A stretch of 64,000 nucleotides of DNA from positions 616,882 through 680,881 of the forward strand of contig CAJNDT010003824.1 in the NCBI GenBank assembly GCA_905221615.1, in the 5' to 3' direction. Of this stretch, positions 20,306 through 31,060 are shown one piece after another (positions within the stretch are counted from its first letter, which is position 1; each line of letters begins with the position of its first letter). Below the pieces are notes generated by a model. The model worked only from the letters and a program-made list of their open reading frames with translations, had not been told where the DNA came from and ran no database searches. The stretch is from Symbiodinium sp. CCMP2592. Taxonomy: Eukaryota; Sar; Dinophyceae; Suessiales; Symbiodiniaceae. A program made the position numbers and the translations under genes.

Positions 20306-20940
20306 AGTCGTTCATCAAGGATCTCACCACTGATGCTCATGATAATGATGATCATGTTGCTCCTGTGGTGAATGCTCCCCGCCCACCACCCTCCTGGGAA
20401 TGGCCCGCGCACACCCGCCCTGCCCGCCCTCGTGCGCGCCCACTGCGCACAATGCTTGTCTGGACGCCGTTGGACTGAAGTCCACGCCGAGGGACTGTGT
20501 AGGTGAGCTGCGGTGAATGCATCGCATGTTCGGACTGCACATGTCACTGCTGTTCTGTTTAGTGTAAAGGGAATGCAGCAGCTTCTTTCCATGACTGCAT
20601 GTGCAATGTTCACTTGTCTTGTCATGGCGGCATGTGCAATGTTTCAATGTTGCCCGAAAGCCCCAAAACCAAAGAAAGAGAGAGTTGAGAGAACGAGAGA
20701 ATTTTCCCGAAATGTTTTCTCCGATTGTTTGCCGAAATGTCTGATTTCGCCGAATTCCGAATAGAATTTTGCCGAATGTTTGGGGATTGTTTTCCGTTTT
20801 GCCGAAATGTGGCGAAATGTTGCCGATTGTTTTCCGGAGTGTTTGGAAGTGAGATTGCATGTACAGAGTGCAATGTACAGAGGGGCAAGGGACTGATTTA
20901 GGTCCGTGTGTTGCAGACTGAGGTCAATGTGTTTCCCCCG
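20306..20940 (+). other. Non-coding part of element A after Pol
   Basis: A GC-rich stretch (20375-20480) is followed at 20640-20860 by short repeated motifs built around CCGAAATGTTTTCCG and GATTGTTTGCCG. No gene is supported. Confidence 0.4.
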
Positions 20941-22720
20941 ACATGTTTTGCTGAATGTGCCTTACTGACGTCGACTGCCTGGCTTCCTCCGGTCGCCCGA
21001 CTGTAGCAGCAATGGCCCATAAGCCCTCGACTGCAGTGCCAAAGAGTGGAGCCTTTGAGCGAGTGAGAATGGAACCGCTGCCGAATCACTGCCGAGCAAC
21101 TGGTGATTCATATTGCCGCTCTGAGTGGCCTCACTGAAGCAGAAGTGAGGCAGACTGGAGTGCAAAGCAACCTGGTTGCACTGCACCTCGCAGGGAATGT
21201 TCCGAATGATCGCCCGGATTTGGAGCGACTGGCGCAGGGAATGTCAGTGGTCCGCCCGACTGCGGATCCGGCGAATGTTCCCACGAGCGGGCCTGCAGCG
21301 ATTGATGCCGCCCTTTGGCATCCATGTGAGGAATGGCACAGAGGAGACTGCCCCTCCGACTGCAGCTGATGAGCCGAATGATTCGGTGCCGGATGCTCCG
21401 AATGAGGCAGCGAATGCGGTTCCTTGGGAAGCCCGGCACTTGATGAACGAAGTGCTGGTGCCGCCTCGACTGAGCAGGCATGGCCCTGTGAAGGCGGAAG
21501 TGTCCGCCGCCCTGACTGCAATGGACTGTGGAGTCGAGCGCATCAGAGTGTGGAATGAGTTTGATGCCTGGGTCACCACTGTTGTGGAGACTGTGATCGC
21601 CAGACAGTGTGGCCGAGAGGGCGAATGATCTCGCCGATCGAATGCTTCGTGCCCAGGTGAATCTGGCCGAATCTCTCTACAAGAGAGAATGGGACGATCA
21701 AATGTTCCCAATGGTCAGTGTGCTAATGCCAGGCACGAGAAGTGGAGGAACGACTGCGTGTCGTTTCGACCACCCGGACCAGCATTCGAATGGTCCAATG
21801 AGCTCCCTGAGAATACGAACTCTCCCTCAACATCCACACTGAATCGAATGGTCCAAACAGCTGGATGAAATGACAAAGGCCGAGAGACTGTTCCTTACCA
21901 AAGGGAACTGGCATGTGGAATGGCTGGCTCCTCACTATGTGAAGGAGAATGCCACTGGCGCCTTGGTGAATGTGTACGACTGGCTTTGCCTTCCACTGTC
22001 GTTGGCAACGCGACTGTACACCAATGGCGTGCTAGACTTAGCAAAGTTTCCTTGCCACCAGCTGAATGGCAGCTACAATGCCCTCAGCGCACTGAGGAAG
22101 ACTGTGCAATGGGCAAACCAAGGAGTCTTCGAGGAGAATGAGAATGATGAGCCGATTGCCTTCGTGGTGTTTCGCCGCACCAAGACTGCCGCAATGAGAA
22201 GATGGGTTGCTGGCGGACCGAATGGCAATGCTGGCGTGAATTTGTGGCGAATTATTTTACGCGCCAACTCACTGACCACATCAGCACCTTTGAATGGGAT
22301 GGAAGTGGTCCTGACGACTGCAAGTGGACAATGGAGCGACTGTCCCACATGAGTGCTGGGATTGTCCGTGTCCCACTGACTGATCCAATGTGCGTGCGCA
22401 GCCCCATGCTGCTTCTGTCGCTGAATGAGATCATTGAGTGGGGAATGTTCGCTACGCGCCGAGGACACAACCTTGTGGAATGGCGATTGATGGGTCACAC
22501 GATGATTCCATTGACGCAATATGTGAATGCCGTACTGGAACACGACTGTTCCACTTGGGAGGAGCTCTATGGGAATGATGAAGAAGTGCAGGACAGCACT
22601 GCCTGGAATGCTCCCAAGACCAAGAATGATCATGCCTCCGAGTCGCCCTGGCTCAGACTGCGAATGCCCTCGAGCCCGGCTCCGAGATTGTCTTCCGCAA
22701 GAATGCGAAGGGCACTGTGA
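20941..22720 (+). pseudogene. Decayed extra ORF of element A, unknown function
   Basis: Coherent-looking protein runs through successive frames. They include SGLTEAEVRQTGVQSNLVAL (near 21120), EARHLMNEVLVPPRLSRHGP (near 21430), WHVEWLAPHYVKENATGALV (near 21910), GPDDCKWTMERLSHMSAGIV (near 22310) and SLNEIIEWGMFATRRGHNLV (near 22420). Frame changes fall near 21365, 21615, 21740 and 22220. I recognise no family. Position between RNase H and the right LTR parallels the extra ORF of element B, but the two do not look alike. The whole stretch is saturated with GAATG and GACTG. Confidence 0.5.
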
Positions 22721-22740
22721 AGTGAACGCACTGAGCAGCC

Positions 22741-23209
22741 GCATAATTTAGGAGTGCCAATGTGACTGCGATCGTTTTGCAATGTGAAGTTCCCCCTGAA
22801 ATGTTGAATGGATTTCTTCAGTGGTTAGCTGAGAATGAAGTTCTCGGACTAGGATGCCCAGTAGTACCCTTATTCCCTTTTTGTAGTCCTAGGTTCCTTA
22901 TAAAGATACCCAATACCAAAAAGAGAGGCCTTTTTATTCTTAGGTTACTGGGTATCCTAGCGGATTCAGCCGAATGTAGCATGAGCCGACTGTCTGCAAT
23001 GATCACTTGTACGGCGCAAGCCGGCCTCCGAATGCCGTTCAATGTCATCCCGAGTCGAGCCAAAAGTCCGGAATGAGACCAACGATCCTTCGCTGCTTTG
23101 ATTGGTGACTGTTCTAACTGTTTCTTTTGATCGCTTCGCGAATGCCACCACCAATGCTCATTTTTTTGTTTTGGAATGATCTTCGAATGAAGTCAAGATC
23201 AAGGGACTG
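22741..23209 (+). other. 3' non-coding end of element A
   Basis: No gene is supported. Two stretches near 22860-22960 resemble the GGGTACC/CCTTAT palindromic elements found elsewhere. AAGGGA just before the right LTR is a weak polypurine candidate. Confidence 0.4.
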
Positions 23210-23394
23210 TGTTAAATCACACGAGCCCAATGTGCACCCGAATGTTCCTGATGCATTAGAGAATGCTACGATGCCGAATGGCATTGGCTCAAGACTGGAT
23301 CAAGGCACTGCACAAAGGAGTGTCTGCATCTGTGTGACTGGGGAAAGTGATTGATCTTGGGTGTCCCGCTGGGACTGAATTGTACTGTTGAATT

Positions 23395-23399
<5 letters not shown>
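23210..23399 (+). repeat. 3' LTR of element A
   Basis: The repeat is 190 bp, TG...CA bounded, and matches the left LTR with about 11 substitutions and a 3-nt deletion. Confidence 0.93.

Positions 23400-23464
<65 letters not shown>
23400..23464. repeat. (CT)n microsatellite, right half
   Basis: The tract begins with CTCTCA hexamers and turns into pure CT. It is the continuation of 4552-4614 on the other side of element A. Confidence 0.9.
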
Positions 23465-23469
<5 letters not shown>

Positions 23470-23518
23470 GTAAGCATGCTATCAGAATCTGTGAAAGGGC
23501 GAATCCTGCTGGTGCCAG

Positions 23519-26372
23519 GAGCATCCGGTGTCGCAGATCCTCGAGGAGTATCTGAAACGAAACCAGGCCGGGCACTCACAGCCGCGCTCGAGACTCGCGG
23601 GCTTCGTGGTGCCTGACCAGGCTCGGCAGAACGAACGGATCCTGGAGTTTCTGGCCTCGCTGCCGCTGCAGGTCCGAGGGCAAGTCCAGTTGCAGTGAGT
23701 ACATTACCAGATTCTTCTGTGTCATCATCGGGGAGAAGATGGAGTATGGCCAGCTTGGGGCTGGACGTGTGCAGGTCTACAGAGTCCATAGCAAGCAGCT
23801 CAAGCACGAAGCCGTGACAAAGCAGTGCTTGGCGGGATCTTTGCCGGAGCCGCAGGAGGATCAGCTTGCGAAAACGACGGAGTTCTTGAAGACCTTGCCG
23901 CAGGCAAGTGGAGTGGTCTGAGTGTGTGCATGCAAGAGTTCTGTAAGGTCGCCAGGGGCTCCCGCATAGTCTCACGGGGCCAGGTTGGAACTGACTCAGG
24001 CCCCGAAATACCGACGAATTTTTGAGCATTACATCAAGAAGCAGATCGGAATGGGCTGGCTGTGCAGATCCAACACGCATCTACATCAGCCCTCACTCAG
24101 CGGGAGATGCCGGCACAAAGCCTTCTTAGGTCAGAACCATGTTTGGAACCAAAAGCACCATGAACAGGACGAGGAGGCGTCCATCACCACCACCACGACG
24201 AGGGCGCAGCCTCCGGCCATCTCCTTGAAAGATGCTGCCAGAAATGGCGACGTGGCGGCCCTCGCGCAGCACCTCCAGGCCCAGCTTTTGAGGTTGCTCT
24301 CGCAGCAGGCAATCGGGATCGGATTGGCTGTGAAGGGGCTGCGAGGGGCACACAACAAGTCCTTCGCTGATACGCGGAATTTCTGTAGATGTGGTAGGCG
24401 AAGCTCCCTGCCGAGGCCGGGACCGACTTGAATGCAAAATTGGCAAGGGACGGATTCTACGCGGGATGGACCGCGGCGCACTATGCCACTCAGTACGGCC
24501 GCGTGGCGGCGCTGAAGTTCCTCCACCAGGCGCCTTTTCTTCTTCCACGTTCGCTAGGCCAGTTGGTGCTAGTTAAATTCGACATGCAAAGAAACTCAAG
24601 ACTGCATGAAAGCATGTACAAGAGGGCGGGGCATAGTCTTCGGATACACAAAAATACTGCTCACCTTGACCAACCATCCAAAAACCTTGACGAGTCCGTG
24701 CCCGCTCTGCCGAAACATCAAGGTTCGGTGCAGATTGCTGCAAGAAGTTCCAAAGTGTCTGCCAAGCTTTCGCTAACCACTGCGAGGTGAGGGAATCCGG
24801 CTTAGACCTACAAAGGGCGTGCCACACTTGCCTCAACGACTCGGGTGACTGCTGTTGGACATCAGGCGATGCTTCGTCATCATGGGGCCTACGAGTGGAA
24901 CACCACAGGGTAGGCCCGATCAACTTCGTAGCTGGTTTTCGTGCAGCAGTGGTCCGGGAGCTCACGGACATGGCACCTACCAAGATCAATGTCCGCTTGC
25001 TGGAAAACGGCCTTACACGCAGGATGCTTTGTCAAGTGCATGTTCAAGCGCTGTGGGTCCCAGAACTCACGAGCCGGGCACGAGCTTATGTTCCCCAACT
25101 TGTACAGCAAGGAGTGTCCTTGCCATGCCTGCGACGATGAGAGCCCAAAGCAGCATGCCCCTTACATTTGAAGCCACAGTCTGGGCATGAAGCCTTTGCA
25201 AAGATGCTACGCTGACGGCCTTCCTCTTCATGTGATTCCAAGCTTTGACTGCCGAATGGCCTTCCTAACTGCAGCTTGCGATCGCCTCACTTCTGCAAAC
25301 CATGCTTGCAACAAGTGTCCAGAATCCCCGCTAAAAGATTCGACCGGCACGATGGCAACAGAGCAAAGACGGTGCCAATCTTGACGTAATGCATCAAGCC
25401 ATCGACCTTCCTCCAAAAGCATGCACGCTGTGTAAAGGTCAACCCAAGGGGCAATGCTGCACGGATGACGAAGTCGGATGATGCACAATGCAAGCTGCGG
25501 CTGTAACACGCCAAGCAAACAACATACTTCTTCGTCTGTCAGCTTTCGCGACGTCAACCCAAACGAAGGCTGCACACAGGGTCATACCATGCTCATGTAT
25601 GCACCTTGCAATGCTTTGCGTTCTCTTTCATTGGATTCCACCCCCGGGTTCCAGAACTGTGCATCAAACTGGTGATGGGTCCCTGACAAACGAGACGAAC
25701 CTTTTCAACTTAGGAAAGGGTTGAATAGCACGTGATGTCTTAGAGAAAGCTGAGCAACTGGCGCCTTTTGGAGTTTCAGGTGCCGTAGTCCGTAGATTTT
25801 TCCTGTGAGGCGGGTGCCAACCTGAGCGTGAAAAACAGCGATGGTGTCGCGCCGGCCGCCCTGGCAGTTATTACGGGCAAAGCACGGTCGCTGGAAGCTC
25901 TGGCCGAGGCTGAGGGGGCTGTTTTGGAGGGTCCCTTTTCTTTTGAGGGGTTGGGAGAAGCCGAAGAAGAGGGGCTTTTCCCCTCCACGCTGAGCGAGGC
26001 TGGAGCCGACCTAGAGACGACGAACGTAGATGGATGGACTCCGGCCCACTATGCCGCAAGATACGCCGACGTGGCCTCGCTGCGTGTCCTCATCAAGGCC
26101 GCTCATGACCCGAGTTTTGATGGCTGGTGTGTTCGGGGTGGGGTGGGGGGGGAAAAGGCCGCTCTGCTCAGGCCGGTGTCGACCTCAACACCAAGGAAAA
26201 CTTCGGATACACGCCGGCCGACGTCGCTGCTGAGCGGAAGCATCAAGAGGTGCTGAAGATGATCCTCCAGGTCAGGGAGGGAACCCCTAAACTCCCTGAA
26301 CCTCAAAGCTTCAAAGCGACTTTATGGTTCAAAAGTTTGTTGTGTAACTTTCATTTCAAAACACTGAACCCG
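23519..26372 (+). CDS. Ank-2, 3' exons: ankyrin-repeat protein
   Basis: Exons in order: about 23519-23671 (EHPVSQILEEYLKRN, VVPDQARQNERILEFLASLP); 23856-23903 (EDQLAKTTEFLKTLPQ, 16 codons, GC donor); an exon around 23985-24060 (APKYRRIFEHYIKKQIGMGW); 24130-24278 (cap, DAARNGDVAALAQHLQ); ankyrin exons 24416-24529 (114 nt), 25810-25908, 25999-26097 and 26172-26270 (99 nt each). A tail ends in a stop near 26372. The last three repeats are AGANLSVKNSDG..., AGADLETTNVDGWTPAHYAA and AGVDLNTKENFGYTPADVAA. All ankyrin introns are phase 0 with GC donors except the last (GT, or read-through). A 1.2-kb insertion lies in the intron after 24529. The product would be a cytosolic adaptor-like protein with at least four ankyrin repeats. 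Confidence 0.75.
24539..25759 (-). mobile_element. 1.2-kb insertion in an Ank-2 intron, retroposon-like, decayed
   Basis: The paralogous introns are about 60 bp, but here 1,221 bp interrupt the intron between direct repeats GGCGCCTTTT (24529-24538 and 25760-25769). This looks like a 10-bp target duplication. On the minus strand the insert has coherent protein pieces. One is the frame 25575-25228 (LTDEEVCCLLGVLQPQLALC, WLDALRQDWHRLCSVAIVPV). Another, near 25100-24990, is FWDPQRLNMHLTKHPACKA, which resembles a C2H2-type finger. A LINE-like C-terminal region is possible, but no RT motif is present. Confidence 0.55.
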
Positions 26373-27530
26373 TGACCCTGAACCCTAAAACCCTAGACCT
26401 CTAAACCTTAAACCTGAAACCTCAACCCGTAACCCCTGTGAGGCCGGGGGCAAACGCAATAAGCTTTGAGGCCGGGCGCATGCTGAGTGGATATATAGAG
26501 ACATCATGTGTGCTACTATGAGTACTGTTATAGATTATTGCTACAATAATAGTCACACCATTATTAACGATACCAGTCAACATATAGTAGTATACAGTAT
26601 GTATATGTATATATATATAGATATATATGCATGTCCCGCGATACCCTATACTAGAACACGAGAACACTGAGACAATCCTCCTAGCAGCCGTTTACAGAAC
26701 CATTTGCTCAAAGGAACTGATTCTCATGTCGAAGAGCCTATGTCAAAGTTTGTTGTTGTGGTGTTGGAGGTTGAGTCCTCGAGAGGTTTAGGGTGCTGGG
26801 TTTAGGATGGAGGCTTTAGGGTGGTGACGTGCATATGTAATAAAGGCTTCGTTGTTGCGAGTTGTATCTTTAAAGCTTCCCGGGGAAGACTATGCATGCT
26901 TCGCGTTCGGGTTGCGAGGCCGATGAGGCCGTTTGTTGGCGTTAGGTCCAAGCCTGCGCCTTTTTACAGAGTCGGAAGCTCGCAAGGTGGCATTGGGGGC
27001 ATGAACGCTGCAGCCCTTAATTAAGGAGTACAACTTGAAAGGTATCATGATTTAGATCAGGAGGGGTAGGGGTCTTTTTGGGGAAAGGGTTTTGGGGTCT
27101 TCAGGATCGGATGGGGCTTACGGTCCAGTTCGGACCCTACACAAGATTTTACAATTATTTTGAATATTAAGGTTCCTGTTTCCATATGTAATTATTTTGT
27201 GGTTTAGTATACCACGAAGCCGTATCCAGAATCTGCGAAGGTTCCTATCTCCTGCATTAGAGGCACCGATGCGCACCGAAATTACACAGGCTTGCGACGG
27301 CTTCCTATTAATATGGCAAACCGATGTTCCTGAATTTAAGGGGTTTGGGGAGTCGGTTTGGTGTTCATGGATGCTTGTGGTTTAAGTAGGGTTTGGAGTT
27401 GAGGGTTTAAGTTTTAGGAGCCTTAGGGCCAGGGTTAGAGTTTAGGGTTGCATGATGTGGCGTAGGGTTTAGAGCTCAGCATTTGGGCTTTAGGAGATGG
27501 ATACCGGTTGACGTGGACTTGGGGCTTGGG
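26373..27530. other. Spacer after Ank-2
   Basis: CCCTAAA-type repeats lie at about 26370-26440. An AT-rich tract (about 26470-26640) contains TATATGTATATATATATAGA. The rest has no supported gene. Confidence 0.5.
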
Positions 27531-28330
27531 GCTCAAAGGAGTCCTGCCAGAGACAGAGAGGTAGAGAGAGAGAGAGGGAGAGTGACTTGGAGTTCATAGG
27601 CTCATACAGGTAGGGGGCTAAGTTTTAGGATTTCGGGGGAGGGAGCGGGCGAGAGAAAGAAGGATGGAGCGAGAGAAACAAGAAGGGCACGACAAGAGGT
27701 CGATTGCTCCAAGTCCTGAACTCTAGCCCCTAGGGTGCAACACACACTCCGTCGTCAATCTTGAAGCCCCCATGTTGAGGTGCACAGGATCACAGCACAT
27801 GGTCTGTTTCTCGTTGTTGTCTCTAGTTTCCGCCCTCCGACCAGGCTGCTGCCGCTGGCATCCGCCGGAGGCTCGAAAAGCCTGGGTTTGCGCGACTTGA
27901 AAGCCTCAGGTCAAAAGCCAAAATCGCGCGGGGTGTTTAGGGTTCAGGGTTTTGGGGTTTTGTTGGTTTAGGGTTTTAAGGTTCCGGCGTGCAGGTGGCA
28001 AGCCTGGTTTGATTTGTTGTGATTTTCGTCTCTGTGCCCGCAAGGCCTAATTTGCCACAACTTACGATATAGTTGTGTCCTTCACGGATCCAGGAAGTGT
28101 GTGTGCTCACGCGTGCTCCCATGTCCATTACTGCCCCCAGAAGTCTCGGAAAGGGATGCGAAGCTGTAGCGTTTTTTGCATTGAAACAAATCTCGGCAAG
28201 ATGATCCCGTTGAGCTCCCGACAGCTTTGGGCTCGAAGTCTCTCCTTGCAACTTTGTCAACTCCAATCCTTACCTGCACAATGCATGCCGCGGGCTGAGA
28301 TTCGGGTTGGGGGTTGATCTTCCCTGGACA
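27530..28330 (+). repeat. Duplicated 5' flank of the ankyrin family (partner 31500-32410)
   Basis: The block resembles 31500-32410: a GA-rich tract, a CGCTGGCATCCG motif, the sequence TTTGCGCGACTTGAAAG, the phrase GTTCCGGCGTGC, and TGCATGCCGCGGGCTGAGAT at its end. An open stretch at about 27837-27925 encodes LLPLASAGGSKSLGLRDLKA, similar in part to the exon at 30918-31030. It is probably the 5' part of another, otherwise lost, ankyrin-family copy. Confidence 0.6.
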
Positions 28331-29014
28331 TTGGGAGTAGCTTCTGAAGCCCTTGATGTGGGCTGGAAGCGTCCGGCACGACATGATATGATTTTGGTGT
28401 TCTCGGATTTCTCTCGTCGGATTTTGGGCATGTTCTTTTGATATTCCGACCATCTGTGGGGTTTGCATGCATGCTCTGGAAGTCAGGGTTTGCAAGATCA
28501 CCTTTTCGGACACTATAGCCGTAGAATTTGTGCACAGTGTGGTTTCGCAGAGAAGCCTAAGTAATTACTAATGTTATTCCTTAGGGTACCTGATTATACA
28601 TCATACCCTGAAGGAGCCCACAACCCCGGTTCGATTCATTAAGTAAGGCCCGTCTACAGACTGCAAAATCTAATCCATTTGTCAGTCAGGGTAAGACTCC
28701 GCTAGTGATCTTGTAAGGGCTGGAAACGAGACTACAGAATTTCGGAAGGAATTGCGGAGACGAGAACCATCTGGAATCGAAGAGCCCCAGGGTGTGAGCA
28801 AGGTCCATAATCCTGAAGCCTAAACCCTGAACCCTTAAGCCCTAACCCCTAAACTTATAATGGTCCCCACAACCCTATTATAATTATTAAGGCCCGGCCC
28901 TTATATTGATCCTTCAGGGTCCAACTTTCCGGCACCAGCTGATCTGAGTACGTCTCAGACCAGCTGCCGAAGGCTTGAACTTGAGTGAGAAGAGGAGAAG
29001 CCCCCATAAAGGGG

Positions 29015-29090
29015 AGAATAGGGGACCCAAATATAGTACCCTAAATCGTAGGATCCCGAATAAGGTACACCTAATTTTCGGAAACTCCCC
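29015..29090. mobile_element. MITE family 2, right half
   Basis: The copy has AGGGGACCCAAATATAGTAC, CCCTAAATCGTAGGATCC and the terminal arm TTTTCGGAAACTCCCC. The left arm is missing. Confidence 0.6.
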
Positions 29091-29299
29091 AATCAAGCCT
29101 CAAAGCCCTAAAGAGCCGGAAGACCACACCCAGAGGCCCCATTTTACTGTTTAGGGGATATCATCAGGAGGTCCTGCAAAGGCCTCAATAGAAGCAGGTT
29201 GAAGCCCGAAAAGCTTCTCAAACAAGATCGCTAAAAAACAAAGCAAAACCTGAAACATACGATTCCTGAGGGCTCCTGATTAAACTTGTGCTCTTTTGC

Positions 29300-29645
29300 A
29301 TCCATGTCAAGCTGCGCAATGCTTTAAAGGCAGCGCAAACACTGTCAAGGCCAAGGCAGCTCGTAGGTACGCATGTGCTGCGCAGCGAGATGGCAGTGAG
29401 CATAGTCAACCACCCCCAACAGTAGTGCTGATGACAATCACGAGCATGATCACAGCCCGGCAACAAAGCACCCATCGTACACTAAACTCGAATTCAATCT
29501 TAAACCCTAAACCTTAGGCCCTAAATAATCTTTAAACACCTCAAACCCCTAAACCCTGAACGATCCTGCATTTGCCAGGGCCTGCGCCTTACCTCGGGCG
29601 GCTGCCAAGGCAAGCTGCCAGGAGGAAGCTTGCCTAAACGAGGGG
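29300..29645 (-). repeat. Inverted duplicate of 42853-43283
   Basis: Read on the minus strand, this block matches 42853-43283 on the plus strand, from GTTTAGGCAAGCTTCCTCCT to GCTTTGTTGCCGGG and on to ATCTCGCTGCGCAGCACATG. Flanking DNA is duplicated in direct orientation, so one copy was inverted. This copy lacks the MITE present at 43097-43175. Confidence 0.8.
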
Positions 29646-30917
29646 TACAAGGGCACAACAAGGGTTCCTTAAAGGGTACCATAAGGGTTCCTGAAGCGGT
29701 ACCATAAGGGTTCCTAAGGGTACCACAAGGGCCTAAACTCGGGGTACAGCTTACGGGAAGAATGAGGCCCATACGGGTTCTTACTAGATACAATAGGTTC
29801 TAGAAATATCTAAGATTCATAACGTTGCTTATAGAGGCCGGCACCTCGAGGGGGTGGTCTTTGTGGGAGCTTATGTCGTGGAAGTTGCTTGGGGTCGCAG
29901 GAAATTGAGTTTTGTAATTAAAGTATCTATAAGCTAGATCATGTTGGACCCAGCAAGGACAGGCGTTTGAAAGCGCGATGGTCAAGAAACTGAACAGTGC
30001 TATGGAGGTCTACTAGCCTTCATGGTTATTGCTTTAGGTTTTCTTACACTACAACTGCCAAAATGTATCCCCAAACCTATTACAACTATCTAGGCCTGTA
30101 TGTTCATCAGTTGAAATGCTGCAGATCGAGGCTTCTTTTGCACATCCCTGCACTAGTCCCATCTAGAAACAGTAGTCCTTGTGGAAACCCATACAGCAGC
30201 CTTTGTAGAGAAGCCTGTAGAATCACCAGCACAGTTTATGTTTTGTCCATTGACCACCAGAAGGTTAGACCGGTTCCTGTTCCTTGCTCTGTTTTGTAGC
30301 CCTAATACCCCTTCTGGTAACCCTAGTTCCCCTCTTAGTACCCCTAATACCGTCATTGTCTGCCTGTATGAACTTTTTGTCAATCTTCTCAGCTCCAAAA
30401 GACAGGCTTAGCAACTTCCCGCATCGGGCTACATGTAGGCCTTAGGCGATGGGCATTCGGAGTTTGCTTCGGGAATCGATTTATTGAATTTAGTGTTAGT
30501 AAGACCCAGCCCAAAGCGAACCTTCAAGTTCCTTTCAGGCCATAACCCTGAACCCTTCAAGCCCTAAACCCCAAAAGCGCCCCACCCTTTAAAAAAGGAA
30601 CCAGTGGAGATCGGAGACTCTGAGCTTTTTGGTTGAGTCGTTTCCGAGACTTCTCCGAGGTCGCATCGCAGCCGTGTGGAGGAAGCTTCGGCATCCGAGT
30701 CGCAGGATGGATTTTGCACTCTCTGTCTTCAGGGGCTCTCTACAACCTTTAAATTCAGAAGAGCACTGCACTGCCCAAATCACTGAATCTCCGAGCCGAG
30801 CTCGCCATTCGTTTTGAAACCCCATGCTTCTGAACTCAACAGATCAAAAAGTTTCGGATTTCGGATTTATACGAAAGGGATAGTTTAGGAGCTAGGGTTG
30901 TGGGTTTAGGCCTTCTT

Positions 30918-31060
30918 CTGCCCCTCCCGAACAAGAGGCTGCCGCTGGCGCAGCCGCTGCAAGCGCAGAGACCCGAAGATTCCTCCCCGGCTCGAAAAAG
31001 CCCAGGGAGGTCGATCTTAGGGACGGCCTCAAACCAAAGCCTCAAGCCGCAGGGCTAAGT
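30918..31060 (+). CDS. Candidate 5' exon of Ank-3
   Basis: The frame SAPPEQEAAAGAAAASAETR, continued by RFLPGSKKPREVDLRDG, is open. The middle part is similar to QEAAVGDCRCLRAETRDFLR at about 44925-45010. An Ala/Glu-rich helix followed by a basic segment is plausible. Splice borders are not clear. Confidence 0.4.

Larger units (their letters stand above)
4615..23399 (+). mobile_element. LTR retrotransposon A (Copia type), old, split by element B
   Basis: Terminal repeats 4615-4807 and 23210-23399 both start TGTTAAAT and end CA. They are about 94% identical by hand alignment, with about 11 substitutions and one 3-nt indel. The flanks both read CTCTC, a plausible 5-bp target duplication inside the microsatellite. 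A primer-binding site follows the left LTR. The gene order Gag, protease, integrase, RT, RNase H is that of Copia/Pseudoviridae-like elements. The integrase region is split at 8291/18198 by element B. Without B the element is about 8.87 kb. Many frameshifts show that it is dead. It has about 2.9 kb between the end of RNase H and the right LTR, unusually long for Copia. Confidence 0.93.
28331..30900. other. Repeat-rich spacer, paralogous to 42.4-44.5 kb
   Basis: No gene is supported. It contains CCCTAAA repeats (28810-28855, 29500-29560), a hairpin at 28929-28972, part of a family 2 MITE (29015-29090), an inverted duplicate block (29300-29645), and stretches 29930-30400 and 30600-30800 similar to 43410-43790 and 44250-44500. 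Confidence 0.55.

Noticed and set aside
4615..23399. Element A as a single giant retrotransposon carrying two Pol genes
   Set aside because: The inner unit has its own LTRs, primer site and target duplication, and A's frame continues across it.
23300..24080. Minus-strand frame with Glu-Arg and Glu-Ser repeats
   Set aside because: It is produced by the CT microsatellite and the antisense of Ank-2 exons.
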